Assembly: GCF_024679095.1 (NCBI RefSeq)
Contig: NC_066562.1
Coordinates: forward strand, 8,745,398-8,809,397
From: Eriocheir sinensis
Lineage: Eukaryota > Arthropoda > Malacostraca > Decapoda > Varunidae
DNA length: 64,000 nt
Direction: 5' to 3'
In this document: piece by piece, positions 11,347-22,516 of the stretch
Layout of the letters: each line of letters opens with the position of its first letter
How positions within the stretch are numbered: the first letter of the stretch is position 1
Position numbers and translations under genes: made by a program
The notes under the pieces: generated by a model
Database searches by the model: none
Seen by the model: the letters and a program-made list of their open reading frames with translations, nothing else
What the model was told of the DNA's origin: nothing

Positions 11347-11833
11347 TTATGATCATCACCATCAGTATCAATCCTCAACTTTTAATATTTTTCCCTCGCC
11401 TGGTTTTCATTCTTTCCTCCTCCTCCCGTCCCGTCGTGACCTTAATGGCTCGTCACCTCATTGCTCTCTGCGCCTTATCCTCGCCATGTTCCATTTTCTT
11501 TTGTTTTCGTAATCTTTCTGTTTTTGGCAAGTGCGTTTAGGAGAACAATATGGAGGAGGAAGAGGAGGAGAAGGAGGAGAAGGAGGGACTGAAGGAAAAG
11601 GAAATGTTATAAAAGGGGAAAAAAATGTTAGTGAAAATAAAAAGTAACCTCAGTACGAAATAATAATGGGTATACTAAAATAAATTATGATCTTAAACAA
11701 ATAGATGAAGATAAGAAGAGACATTATGATAAGATACAGATTATAATGAGGCTAAGAAAATGAAAATGGGGACTAAGGAAATCATAGGAAAGGAGAAAAG
11801 GAGGAGGAGGAGAAGAAGGAAGAGTAGAAAGAC
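11347..11833. other. Unique stretch grading into purine-rich sequence
   Basis: 11347-11540 is mixed sequence. From 11541 it is A/G-rich. No gene seen. Confidence 0.6.
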
Positions 11834-11880
<47 letters not shown>

Positions 11881-12168
11881 AGGGAGAGAGAGAGAGCTGT
11901 AGAGGGTGGCTGATGAAGGGAGAGTATGAATAAATGAGAATGAAGAAATGGAGGAGGAGGAAAAGTGGTTGGCCAGGAGGAGGAGGAAGAGGAGGAGGAG
12001 GAGGAGGAGGAGGAGGAGGAGGAGGAGGAGGAGGAGGAGGAGGAGGAGAGTAACAAGCTCGTGATAGAGGAAGAGCAAAGGATGAACTAACTAATTTGCA
12101 TATCAGAAAGGAGTGATAAATTTTGGAGGAGGAGGAGGAGGAAGAGGAGGAGGAGGAGGAGGAGGAGA
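11834..12168 (+). repeat. (GA)n and (GGA)n arrays
   Basis: (AG)n at about 11834-11897, including GGAGAG variants. (GGA)n at about 11976-12048 and 12125-12168. Confidence 0.9.
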
Positions 12169-12213
12169 GGAAGGGCAACAGGAACATGAGAGGAAGAGGT
12201 GTGTGACAGTAAG

Positions 12214-12217
<4 letters not shown>

Positions 12218-12267
<50 letters not shown>

Positions 12268-12309
12268 GGATTATTACTTTATGTAGCATCAAAATCTCTA
12301 CTAAAAAAT

Positions 12310-12380
<71 letters not shown>
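12218..12380 (+). repeat. GA-flanked core element, copy 1
   Basis: (AG)n at 12218-12262, a ~51-bp core at 12263-12313 with TTTTGGATTATTACTTTATG and GCATCAAAATCTC, then (GA)n at 12314-12380. The same core, again between GA arrays, recurs three times at 21616-21972 and inverted at 42210-42461. Confidence 0.9.
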
Positions 12381-12384
<4 letters not shown>

Positions 12385-12422
12385 GTTAATCGGATCAGAA
12401 ATATATATGATCCCACACATAT

Positions 12423-12424
<2 letters not shown>

Positions 12425-12477
<53 letters not shown>
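12425..12477 (+). repeat. (AC)n microsatellite
   Basis: Uninterrupted AC dinucleotides. Confidence 0.97.
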
Positions 12478-12481
<4 letters not shown>

Positions 12482-12499
12482 TGCATATTAAACTCCGTA

Positions 12500-12570
12500 A
12501 TGATGGGGTTTGGGTGTCTTGTGTTCCGAAACCGGTTCGAAACCCGTTCCGGTCATGTTAAGGACCAGCT
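12500..12570. mobile_element. Possible tRNA-derived SINE remnant (B-box-like motif)
   Basis: Contains CCGGTTCGAAACCC, close to the RNA polymerase III B-box consensus GGTTCGANTCC. I see no convincing A-box and no complete cloverleaf, so this is at most a decayed tRNA or SINE piece. Confidence 0.3.
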
Positions 12571-12836
12571 GGTGATGGTGGTGGTGATTGTGGTGGTGGT
12601 GGTGGTGATGGCGATGGTAGACGGTGTGGCGTAAATAGTAACGATGGTTGTGGTGGTGGTGCTGGTGATTGTGGTGATGATGGTGGTGGTGGTGGTGATT
12701 GTGGTGATGATGGTGGTGGTGAAGATTGGTTGATTGTGGTTGCGATTGTGGTGGTGATTTGATGGTATTGATTGTGTTGGTAGTGGTGGTTGTGGTAGTG
12801 TTGGTAGTGGTGGTGGTGGTGGTTGGGGTGACTTTG
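12571..12836 (+). repeat. Degenerate GTG/GAT-rich trinucleotide domain
   Basis: Imperfect (GTG)n with GTGATT and GATGGT interruptions. GTGATTGTGGTGATGATGG is repeated at about 12664 and 12696. Confidence 0.85.
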
Positions 12837-12990
12837 GTTGACACGTTGAATACTAGTGCATAAATTTGGTAGGAATAATATAAATGAACACTTTAATAAC
12901 ATATAATATCCATCGTAAATACTTGAAACATAGACTTTATAATACTGCACTTTAACATATACCCAAATAAGAACACATGTAGTAAGAACC

Positions 12991-13024
<34 letters not shown>

Positions 13025-13733
13025 GTAGACAACTTATAGAACATTCACATACACTTAGGAGCAAGAAGCCATGTAGAAAAAGACAAATGATAATAGTAAT
13101 AGTTTAAATCCACCGATATTAATCTTAGAAATAGTTTATAATCGTCATCTTAATATGCATACACGCAAGAACAGGTATCAAAGGAGTTTATTTATTTATT
13201 TATTTTTTTTGGAAAGGGTTTAATGATAATGATAATGAAAGGAATAATCTACCAACTACATAAGCCTCATAGAAAGCTTATACGCTACTTCACAAACACA
13301 TCGGGAGAACACGATTTAGAGTTTAATCATAATACAATTTCAGTGCAACGGGATAAAGCTCATAACTCCAAGAACAGAACACAAGTAAAAAGGTTTAATA
13401 CGCCCAACAGTTATACCCGAATGGCATAAAGTTCGCCACGATTACCGCTTTTATCGCCGCTAAGTGTTCACGCCTCGCTGTTTGCCTGCACGAGAGGAAC
13501 AGGTAAGAAACAGGTAAAAAGGTGACTATCCCAAAATCCGTGATGCTCCTGGGAACGATTACGTGCAGTACAGTTCTAATCACAGGTGTTTAGGTTTACG
13601 ATAATAGAAGGTAAAAACTTGTGGGAAACCTCTTTTATTCACGGGGAAATTTGCATGCGATTCACTTTTGTTCGCCTGTATCTGTTTGTGTGATAAGATA
13701 AAATGTGTTACTATATGTATTGAACCGTGTCAT

Positions 13734-13734
<1 letters not shown>
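12837..13734. other. AT-rich largely unique stretch
   Basis: The only simple repeats are (TAA)n at 12991-13023 and (TTTA)n at about 13188-13206. A consensus-like splice donor, CAG|GTAAGA, sits at about 13500, with a further CAGGTAAAA just after it. The open frame upstream is only ~35 codons and has no acceptor or ATG. Not called as a gene. Confidence 0.6.

Positions 13735-13784
<50 letters not shown>
13735..13784 (+). repeat. (CTA)n trinucleotide array
   Basis: Clean CTA/ACT trinucleotides. Confidence 0.96.
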
Positions 13785-14061
13785 AGAATTTCTCATACTC
13801 ACGCACTTATCTAAATAATTTCTTCTTATAACATCATTGAAATCAAGTACCATTTTCAGTGTATCATCCTAACTAAACGGTACAGTTCCCTTTCTCCTTC
13901 GCTGCCCTGGCTATCATCTCATCTACCTCACGCTTTATCGCCAATCCGTTATCTATTACCCTCCCGAGCCGGCCGTTACCTCCAATCTATTCTCGTACGC
14001 AAATTTATAATCTTAACTCCCGCCTTTCTCTCTATTCTTGTAAGGCGGCTTTGAGGACATC
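13785..14061. other. Unique stretch, nothing recognised
   Basis: Mixed sequence without tandem repeats or notable ORF. Confidence 0.55.
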
Positions 14062-14400
14062 CATCTAAGTGAGGTCACGAAGACGAGTGGAGCAGGGCGG
14101 GTGAGGTCAGGTCAGGTGAAAAGAGGGGGGGGAGGGGAAGGGAAGGAGGAGGGATAGGGGGGAAGGGAGGGAAGGGGGTAGAGGGAAGGAAAGGGAGGAA
14201 TACATAGGAATACATAGAGAGAACAGACACCAGAAGACCTGTCCGTCTGTGGCCTGGGTGTCTGTTTACTACCGCTACTACTAGTGATCTACGTGTGGTA
14301 GGACAGGATAGAATAGATGAAAGCTCCTCCCCACCCACTTCTCCCTCCGGCAGGAAGTAGAAGAGAGCACCATGTGTCTTTAAGGAAGAAAGGGACATGG
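14062..14400. other. Island with AGGTCA words, then G-rich purine tract
   Basis: AGGTCA occurs near 14070, and twice in GAGGTCAGGTCAGG near 14103-14116. A GGGA-rich tract follows, then unique sequence. Confidence 0.5.
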
Positions 14401-14723
14401 AAATTTTACAGTAAAAGGAGAAATAAGAGGAAATTACTACCCTTAACTTACGCTACTGGTGACCTAAAGAGTAAGAATACACTACAGTCGTGATGTAGTT
14501 GATTCTTAAAACATTATAAAAGCTAGTATTCGAAAAGCTAACTTCCCTACATCGGCTTCCCAAGACCAGTTACTAGATTCTAAACGGGCAAAAATCCTTT
14601 TAATTGGACTCCTCGCGATGGATGAGATGTAGTTTCAGGGGTTGCAAGTAGAGGCTTGATCCTCGTTTACCTTCGGTACGGGTGTACACTTCAGTACCCT
14701 GTTAACCTTACTGTTCCCACACC
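14401..14723. other. Unique sequence downstream (minus strand) of a candidate exon
   Basis: If the exon at 14724-14800 is real, this would be its 3' untranslated region. I see no AATAAA polyadenylation signal on the minus strand here, which counts against the call. Confidence 0.4.
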
Positions 14724-14800
14724 TTACTCATCAGAGTCGTCTTCTCCAATGAATCCTTTGATAGCCTTTCTCAACTTTGCCTCGACTCTCATTGGACCAG
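14724..14800 (-). CDS. Candidate 3'-terminal coding exon (C-terminus of an unidentified protein)
   Basis: On the minus strand, after a C/T-rich run ending in TGAAG at 14801-14805, a frame opens and reads to a TAA at 14724-14726. The peptide ends in KLRKAIKGFIGEDDSDE: a basic/amphipathic stretch followed by an acidic tail. That is typical of a soluble eukaryotic C-terminus and unlike the low-complexity ORFs elsewhere. The exon would be about 77 bp in phase 2. The polypyrimidine tract is weak evidence because the neighbourhood is C/T-rich anyway. I cannot name the protein. It may be a real last exon, a retained pseudogene fragment or chance. Confidence 0.3.
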
Positions 14801-15084
14801 CTTCAGGGGAGGGAATGGAAGGGAAAAGGAGGGGTGGAAAGGTAGGGGGATGGGAGAGAAGGGGTAGAGGAAAGGGAAGGGAAAAGAAGGGGTAGGCAAT
14901 GGAAGGGAAGGGGGTAAAGGGGAGGGAAGGGAAGAAAGGAAGGAAAGGGTGTAAGGGAAGGGAAGGGAAGGGAAGGGGAGCATGGCAGGATCAGAGGTCA
15001 AGGAGGGTAAGGACACACAGGTGAGAGTAATGTTACCTGGGGCTCATTACGGCCACGGCTGATTAGTGGTGTTATTTCCTCACC
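14801..15084. other. GGGAA-rich purine tract and short island
   Basis: Degenerate GGGAA/GGGGA sequence to about 14980, then GAGGTCAAGG and GTTACCTGGGG words. Confidence 0.65.
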
Positions 15085-15460
15085 TGCGTGGGAGTGAAGG
15101 TTTACCTGAGACAGACAAGTGCGTCCTTATAGTCTGTGAAGTTTGGGAGTGAAGACCTACCTGAGTCTACAGTTTGTTTACCTGAGCTTATAGTTTATGT
15201 TTGGGAGTGAAGATTTACCTAAGTCTACAGTTTGTTTACCTGAGTTTATAGTTTATGTTTGGGAGTGAAGATCTACCTGAGTCTACAGTTTGTTTACATG
15301 AGCTTATAGTTTATGTTTGGGAGTGAAGATTTACCTGAGTCTACAGTTTGTTTACCTGAGTTTATAGTTTATGTTTGGGAGTGAAGATTTACCTGAGTCT
15401 ACAGTTTGTTTACCTGAGTTTATAGTTTATGTTTGGGAGTGTTGACTTACCTGATATAGA
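15085..15460 (+). repeat. 58-bp minisatellite, about 6 units
   Basis: GGGAGTG landmarks at 15090, 15145, 15203, 15261, 15319, 15377 and 15435. From 15145 the spacing is exactly 58 bp. Each unit carries TTTACCTGAG- or CTACCTGAG-type words and GTTTATAGTTTATG. Confidence 0.92.
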
Positions 15461-16068
15461 CATGTGCGTGTGTATAGTTATTAATAGAGGGTAATATACA
15501 TCATTTAAATAGGATAATATATTGAAGGAAACGCGGCATCTTAGAAACCATCTGCTTACAAGGATAACGTGGTAAAAGAAAGATTAGGACGATAAGGAAG
15601 ATTGTGAATTTAAAGCGATACATTGAGAAACTTGCGCCATTTAAGGAGAAACACATATAGTGAGAGAGGAAGAAAAGGAATATGAGTAAGATAATGAATT
15701 TAGATAACATGATAAAATAATGATACGAGGGCAAGGCATTATACTTAGAGAGAAAAGAAGCGATATAAGCAAGGCGGAAAATTTAGGTCAGATAATAAAG
15801 TCGCAGAATAATAAGCCGCCGTGTTAAGCCCCATAAAGTAATAGAGCGAAATGGGAAACACGAATTTAAAGAAAGGTGCAACGCGTATACGATCTTACGT
15901 TAGCGGAATAAAAGAATATATTTAAATGAGATCATAATTTCGCGTGGGAATAAGACGCTACGCAGAGCTTGGGCGAAACGATATTAGGAAAATGTTTATA
16001 GTGTTTATGAAGTTTAATATTAAGAGAAAGAAAATGCTTATATAAAAGAGAGATTTTGATACTGCTAT
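15461..16068. other. AT-rich unique stretch
   Basis: No simple repeats and no convincing ORF over about 600 bp, one of the longest quiet stretches in the window. Confidence 0.6.
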
Positions 16069-16194
<126 letters not shown>

Positions 16195-16261
16195 ATAAAG
16201 AAAAAGAAAAGAAAACGAGACCTTCTTTAACCCAGTATTTAAAGAACATGCACGATTTTAA

Positions 16262-16264
<3 letters not shown>

Positions 16265-16324
<60 letters not shown>

Positions 16325-16597
16325 ACATTTTTTTCTCCGTTTTTCTTTATTTTTTCTTTACTCGGTTACTTTTTTCTCCTCTTTCCTTCTCTTCTTTCTC
16401 CTCTTCTTTTCTCCTCTTCTTTTCTCCTCTTCTTTCTCCTCATCTTATGTCTCTCCTCTCCACTTCTCTTCTCTTCTTATTCTTTCCTCCACTTCACTTT
16501 CTCTTCTACTATTTCGTGACTTACCTCCAATTCTCCTCTCCTCCTCCTCCTCCTCCTCTTCCTCCTCCTCCTCCTCCTCCTCCTCCTCCTCCTCCTT
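16265..16597 (+). repeat. (TC)n, pyrimidine spacer and (CTC)n
   Basis: (TC)n at 16265-16320, then C/T-rich sequence with a repeated CTCCTCTTCTTT word, then (CTC)n at about 16537-16597 ending in TTTCAG. Confidence 0.9.
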
Positions 16598-16689
16598 TCA
16601 GCAAAACGGAAATCGGTATCTTATAATTTTATTAGGGAAGGGAAGGAGAAGGCGTGCAAGGGAGAGTCGTAATGATATCAGGACTGGGG

Positions 16690-17499
16690 TTCTGCTGCTG
16701 ATTAGGAAGAGATAAGGAGGAAGAGGAAGAAGAAGAAGAAGAAGAAAGGAAGAGTGGTAAGGGAAATTATAGAAAAGGCAAAGGGAGAGGAGAAAGAGGA
16801 GAAGATGAAGAAGAGGAGGAGGAGAGGAAGAAGAGAATCACGAATATTGAAGGAAGGACGAGTAGGAAGGGAAATGATAGCAAAGGAGAAAGAGAGAAAG
16901 ACAAAGGAAAGGAAAAAGAGGAGACGAAGAGGAGGAGGAGGAGGAGAGGAAGAAGAGAACGATGAATATTGAAGGAAGGACGAGTAGGAAGGGAAATGGT
17001 GGAAAAGGAAAAAGAGGAAAAGACAGGAAAGGAAAAAAAGGAAACGAAGAGGAGGAGGACAGAAAGAGAAGGAGCGCTCAGGATACAGAAGAAAGAGGAA
17101 AATAAATATAGAAGCGGAGATTAGAAAAGAAATAGAGAAGAAAAATGGGAAAACGAGGAAGAAAAGAAGAAAAGGAGGAGAAGGAGGAGTAAAGGAAAAT
17201 AGAGAAAAAGGTGAAAGGAACAGATAAAAAACGGAAGAGGGAGGAAGAAAGAGGAGGAGCAGGAAGAGAGGAAGAGAGAGAAAAGAAGAAAACAAAAGAA
17301 GAAAACAGAAAAGGAGGAAATAAAGGAAAAAATAAAATAAAAATAAAATAAAAAGAAGAAAATAATAAAGAAAGAAGAAAAGGAGAAAATAAATAATGAA
17401 AATAAAGAATAAAATAAAAGAAGAAAACAAAAAAGGAGGAAACAGAAAAGGAGGAAACTGGAGGAGGAGGAGGAGGAGGAGGAGGAGGAGGAGGAGGAG
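16690..17499 (+). repeat. Purine block with ~115-122-bp degenerate tandem units
   Basis: GAATATTGAAGGAAGGACGAG recurs 122 bp apart (16845 and 16967). A related AGTGGTAAGGGAAATTATAG unit lies upstream. The block continues as A/G-rich sequence and closes with (GGA)n at 17460-17499. Plus-strand purine content is near total for 800 bp. Confidence 0.8.
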
Positions 17500-17825
17500 A
17501 AAGGTGAACGAAGATTATTTAAGGTGAGGTAATAGATTTAGCCTCCGTTGGTCTCACGAAGCCCCCTTATCATTATCATCATTATTATTATTATTATTGT
17601 TATTATTGTTATTATTATTATTATTAATATTATTATTATTATTGGTAGTGGTTTAGTAGCTGTATCATTGTTATTACTTAATAGCAAGTTTTATTTTATT
17701 TTTTTATTTCAGTCATGAAAGTAAAGTTATCCAGCATTATCATCACCATCTTGTAGTTTTCATCACCATCATCATCACCTTTCATCACCTTTCAACACCA
17801 CTTTCCTTCTCACTAAACCACCCTC

Positions 17826-17826
<1 letters not shown>
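17500..17826 (+). repeat. (ATT)n array and flanks
   Basis: Imperfect (TTA)n at about 17575-17645. CATCACCATCATCATCACC lies near 17760. The flanks are unique. Confidence 0.8.

Positions 17827-17909
<83 letters not shown>
17827..17909 (+). repeat. (AC)n microsatellite, about 83 bp
   Basis: Uninterrupted AC dinucleotides. Confidence 0.97.
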
Positions 17910-17913
<4 letters not shown>

Positions 17914-18130
17914 AAACCACACAACATCCCCTGCACCCCTTCCCCGCCTCCTCCCCCTCCTCCCCCCACACACCTTTCTCCACCTGCGTTAATTAGCCGC
18001 GCGCCGTGTATCATATTTCCCGCCCTTAACAATTAGTATCCATTATTATCAATTTCCTGAAAGCCCCGGCCGATAAGGGGTTATTAAGCGAGCACGACTG
18101 AGCGGTCTAGTTTTGTCACGGTGCTGCGTC
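17910..18130. other. Complex island with CACCTGCGTTAATTAG
   Basis: A C-rich run is followed by CACCTGCGTTAATTAGCCGC near 17980 and then AACAATTAGTATCC. The CACCTG plus TTAATTA pairing recurs in other islands. Confidence 0.5.
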
Positions 18131-18404
18131 GACGGGAGGGAGAGAGGGGGAAGAGGAGGAGGAGAGAGAGAGGAGCGAGGATTGGGGACAGGATTAAGAG
18201 AGAGGGAGAGGGAGAGTGTTGTGGGAGAGAAGAGAAATAGGGAGGAGGAAGAGAGGTAAGGATTGGGGACAGGACGAAGGGAAGGAGAGGGAGAGGGAGA
18301 GAAAGTTGTGGGAGAAGAGAAATAAGGAAATACGTGAAGAAGAGAGGAAGAAGGGAGAGATGGAGGAAGAGAGATAGAGAGAGAGAGAGAGTGAGAGAGA
18401 GAGA

Positions 18405-18454
<50 letters not shown>

Positions 18455-18686
18455 AAAACTTGAGAAATACGTGAAAAAGGGAGGAAAAAGAAAAAAAGGG
18501 ATAAGAGGGAGATAGACAGGGAGGAAGTGGATGGAAGATAAGTGAGGGAGGAAAAGAGGAAGAAGAAGGAAAAGGAAGAAAAGTGAGGAAAGGAGGAAAT
18601 ATAAAGTAATTCCGTGTGTGTTTGTGTGTAGTACAGAGAGAGAGAGAGAGAGAGAGAGAGAAGAAGAAGAGAATGAGAGGACGGTT

Positions 18687-18689
<3 letters not shown>
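18131..18689 (+). repeat. Purine block with ~81-bp duplication and (GA)n
   Basis: GATTGGGGACAGGA occurs at about 18180 and 18261. (GA)n lies at about 18373-18450 and 18635-18661. Confidence 0.85.
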
Positions 18690-18730
<41 letters not shown>

Positions 18731-18858
18731 CTCATAATCCCTGGCAAACAATTTCTATATGTTCTGTAAAAGCAAATATTTCTCTCCTCTTATTTATCTC
18801 CAATATCAGAAATGGGAGAAAAAAAGTTTGTATTTCTCCAACACTCTCCCTCTCGTGC

Positions 18859-18898
<40 letters not shown>
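18690..18898 (+). repeat. (AAT)n and (GT)n arrays
   Basis: (AAT)n at 18690-18728 and (GT)n at 18863-18898, with unique sequence between. Confidence 0.92.
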
Positions 18899-18899
<1 letters not shown>

Positions 18900-19231
18900 G
18901 AATGTCAGGTTTTGGGAAAGTTATTACGGAGACGAGATTGACCGAAAATAATTGACGGTGATGAACAGAACGAAAGGGAAGAAAATAAAATAAAAAATAC
19001 CTCAGTGATTTTTTTTCTTTTCATTTTCTTTTCACCGTTTTTCGTAAATTGAACTGGCGACGAGGAAACTGAAGGGAGGAGGAGGAGGAGGAGGAGGAGG
19101 AGGAGGAGGAGGAGGAAGGAGTAAATATATATGTAGGAAGGGAGAGAAACAAGGAAAACGAATTGAAAAGGAAAATAATATAATGTGGAACTAAATTTAC
19201 GGTGACAAGACACGCGAAGGGAGACAAGGAC

Positions 19232-19232
<1 letters not shown>
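18899..19232. other. Unique sequence with a (GGA)n tract
   Basis: (GGA)n at about 19075-19114. Otherwise A-rich with no ORF of note. Confidence 0.7.
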
Positions 19233-19309
<77 letters not shown>

Positions 19310-19319
19310 ACACACACAC
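19233..19319 (+). repeat. (AC)n microsatellite, about 87 bp
   Basis: AC dinucleotides with one ATAC interruption near 19304. Confidence 0.96.
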
Positions 19320-19390
19320 GTTTCCCATTTTCTATCCCCTTCCTTCTCTTTTCTTTATTTTTTTTCTTTATCTGCTAATCTATCCATCTA

Positions 19391-19433
<43 letters not shown>

Positions 19434-19564
19434 ATCCTATCTGTCAGCATATATTATTACCTTCATCTTCCTTTTTTCTCACCTGATTTATCCTCATCCA
19501 TCACCATCCACCTCTTTTTATCGCCTTCCCTTTATCCCTCCCTTTCATCCAATATAAAGTCTTC
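19320..19564. other. Pyrimidine-rich stretch with (CT)n
   Basis: (CT)n at 19394-19429 in C/T-rich surroundings. Confidence 0.8.
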
Positions 19565-19710
19565 ATCTGGTCCAATCAAAAGCGAGATAGGCGTGACTGA
19601 CTACTCTGATTGGTGGGGTGAAAACTGTCCCTCTGAAGTCGACCAATTATAATCCATCTTTCTCGTGACGTCACTGCCCGCGGGTGGTGACGGCCGTTCT
19701 AATTGGCTGA
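19565..19710. promoter_or_regulatory. Promoter-like cluster: four CCAAT boxes and a palindromic CRE
   Basis: CCAAT at 19572 and 19643 and ATTGG (inverted CCAAT) at 19609 and 19702 surround a perfect TGACGTCA at 19666-19673, within 135 bp. Spacings of about 37, 34 and 59 bp resemble multi-NF-Y promoters. CCAAT boxes bind NF-Y and TGACGTCA binds CREB/ATF proteins. Both are typical of arthropod and vertebrate promoters. No exon or transcript start can be placed, so direction is unknown. Confidence 0.4.
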
Positions 19711-19946
19711 AGGGAGTTATGGGCTCAGGTGGGAGGGTTACCTGGCTTACTCTCTTACCTGGATGCCCCTTAATTGGGTGGTTAATTAGGGGGTTTATCG
19801 TAATGGCTTGGGGATAACATAATTTTAGTGTCTAGTGTAGTTGGGATGGAGGGGAGGAGTAGGGGGAAAGGGGGGGATAGGAGAAGGGGAGGATGGCAGA
19901 GGAGGGGAGGGGAGAAGAGGAGAAGGTGGGGAAGGGAAAGGGGGAG

Positions 19947-19951
<5 letters not shown>
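19711..19951. other. Complex island with TTACCTGG and TTAATT words, then G-rich tract
   Basis: GGGTTACCTGGC, CTTACCTGGATG, CCTTAATTGGG and GGTTAATTAGGGGG occur within 80 bp, followed by GGGGA-rich sequence. Confidence 0.5.
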
Positions 19952-19987
<36 letters not shown>

Positions 19988-20012
19988 AAGTTTTCATATA
20001 CACAACTACCTT

Positions 20013-20069
<57 letters not shown>
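19952..20069. repeat. Inverted repeat: (TG)n-CAAG / CTTG-(AC)n with 19-nt loop
   Basis: The left arm at 19952-19990 (TG dinucleotides ending TGTCAAG) and right arm at 20010-20048 (CTTGACA then AC dinucleotides) are perfectly complementary over 39 bp. The AC run continues to 20069. The match extends past the dinucleotide into CAAG/CTTG. Confidence 0.92.
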
Positions 20070-20326
<257 letters not shown>

Positions 20327-20815
20327 TCCCCTTCTTTCCCACCTCCTCCCTTCCCCTCCCACCCACCCCACTCACTTACAAAAACCAGGAAAAGAAGGGA
20401 GGACGGCAGCTGTTAGTAATGAAAACAAAGTAAAGAATAAGAGGAAGAGGGAGAGAGGGAGGGAAGAGAAAAGGGAGAAGAAGACTATTTGCATACGAGA
20501 AACAATAAAAAGTACATTCGTCTCCCTTCCATCGCTTCGAGTTTCAGTGTCTTACGAGCGAACGTTTTTGGAAAGAAGTGGAAGGGAGGAGAGTAGGAGG
20601 AGGAGGAGGAGGAGGAGGAGGAAGAAGAAGAAGAGGATGAGGAATTAGGAGTATGTTTCCTTTCCTTTTGTTTCTTTTATACCGTTTTTCTTTGTTTTAG
20701 TCTGAGCGAAAATTGTGTGACGAAAGAGAAAATGGGAAAGAAGTGAAAATGTTTGGATTCCTCTTGGCTTAGGATGAATAGACGAGGCGAGGAATTCCTT
20801 GATGTTGAAAGATAG

Positions 20816-20817
<2 letters not shown>
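20327..20817. other. Mixed and purine-rich sequence
   Basis: C-rich to about 20380, then GA-rich. (GGA)n lies near 20596-20626. Unique sequence follows to the next array. Confidence 0.65.

Positions 20818-20899
<82 letters not shown>
20818..20899 (+). repeat. (CT)n microsatellite, about 82 bp
   Basis: Uninterrupted CT dinucleotides. Confidence 0.97.
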
Positions 20900-20903
<4 letters not shown>

Positions 20904-20957
20904 ATTCCACAAAGCTGCTTATTTCTACACAAAACAGCATTAGCCTAACACCTTCCA

Positions 20958-21172
20958 CTCAGCCAGTCAGTCAGTCACTTTGTCAGGGAAGAAATCAGCT
21001 TGTCATAACATCAGTCAGTCAGCCAGTCAGTCAGTCAGCGAGTTAGTCAGTCAGTCAGTCAGTCAGTTAGTTAGTCAGCCTCGTTCAGTCAGCCAGTCAG
21101 TTAGTCAGTCTTGTTCAGTCAGTCAGTCAGTCAGTCAATCGTTCAGTCAATCAGTCAGTCAGTCAGTCACCT
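20958..21172 (+). repeat. (CAGT)n tetranucleotide domain
   Basis: About 50 tetramers of CAGT, with CAGC, TAGT and CGTT variants. It is the only CAGT array in the window. Confidence 0.95.
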
Positions 21173-21615
21173 TGTCAAGTATTAAAACCGAAATACATAA
21201 TGAAAGAAAAAAAGAGGAAGAAGGAGTAAAAAGAGAAGTAATAAAATAAAATAAAAGGGAAGGGAAGGAGAGAAGTGGAGGAATATGAGTAATGAAGAAG
21301 AGGAGGAGGAGGAGAAGGAGATGAGAAATGGAGAGGAGGAGAAGGAGGAAGAATAAGAGGAGAAAAGAAAGTAAAACAAGAAAAAGAAATGGAAGAGGCG
21401 AAGGAGGAGACGGAGAAAGAGGAGTTAGTGAAAGAGGAATAGGTTGAGGTGGAGGAGGAGGAGGAGGAGGAGGAGGAGGAAGATGATGAAGAAGAAGAAA
21501 AAGAGGAGGAGGAGGAGAAGGAGGAGGAGTGGATGGGACAGTTAAGGTTCATAATGTTAATGCAAACCAGTCCTGAACGGGAATGACAGCCGGAAAATAG
21601 GCAACCTCAACAAGG
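21173..21615. other. Purine-rich block
   Basis: A/G-rich, with GGA-rich patches around 21295-21320, 21450-21480 and 21505-21530. Ends with about 60 bp of unique sequence. Confidence 0.75.
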
Positions 21616-21683
21616 GAGAGAGAGAGAGAGAGAGAGAATTTTTTGGATTATTACTTTATGCAGCATCAAAATCTCCAAAAAAT

Positions 21684-21750
<67 letters not shown>

Positions 21751-21799
21751 TTTTTTTGGATTATTACTTTATGCAGCATCAAAATCTCCACCAAAAAAT

Positions 21800-21865
<66 letters not shown>

Positions 21866-21910
21866 TTTGGATTATTACTTTATGCAGCATCAAAATCTCC
21901 ACCAAAAAAT

Positions 21911-21972
<62 letters not shown>
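21616..21972 (+). repeat. GA-flanked core element, three tandem copies
   Basis: (GA)n runs at 21616-21638, 21688-21746, 21804-21859 and 21915-21972 alternate with near-identical ~50-57-bp cores. Each core carries GGATTATTACTTTATGCAGC and ATCAAAATCTCCA. Repeat period is about 111-116 bp. In the second and third cores the ends are TTTTTTGG and CCAAAAAA, a short inverted pair. Confidence 0.95.
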
Positions 21973-21975
<3 letters not shown>

Positions 21976-22516
21976 TACTTCTATTTTTTTCTTGTTTCCC
22001 ATTTTTTTTTCTTTTTCCTCGATTTTTTTTCCTTCCTCACTTTCTTACTCATTTTCTTTTCCCTTTTTGTTTTCTCTTCATTGTTTTTTTCTTTCCTTTT
22101 GTTTCTACATTTCCGTTTTCTTTTTTTTCATTCAATTTTCTCTTTTTTTTTTATTCCAGTTGCATGTATGATTTATTTTTCACTTCCTGTTCATCTTTTT
22201 TTTTCTTTTCACTCGTTATTTTTCATTTTCATTTTTAGTATTTCCATTTTTATTTTCATTTTTTACAACATTTTCATTTTCATTCATATTTTCATCTTTC
22301 AGTGTTTTCATTTTTATTTCCATTTTCAGTATTTATTTTCATTTTCAGTATTTTCATTTTCATTTTCATTTACAGTATTTTCATTTCCATTTTTATTTCC
22401 ATCTTTGTTTTAATTTTCAATATTCTCATTTTCAGTTTTATTTTCATCTTTTTATTCATTTTCAGTATTTTCATTTTCATCTTTATTTTCATGTCCAGTA
22501 TTTTCACTTCCTTGTA

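Noticed and set aside
13395..13520. Exon ending at the strong donor CAG|GTAAGA near 13500
   Set aside because: Only ~35 open codons upstream, no acceptor or in-frame ATG, and a second CAGGTAA immediately follows.
20958..21172. CRISPR-like or structured array
   Set aside because: It is a plain CAGT tetranucleotide repeat with no spacers.
21616..21972. CRISPR-like alternation of repeat and spacer
   Set aside because: Here the 'spacers' are the conserved part and the 'repeats' are GA microsatellite. The host is eukaryotic.
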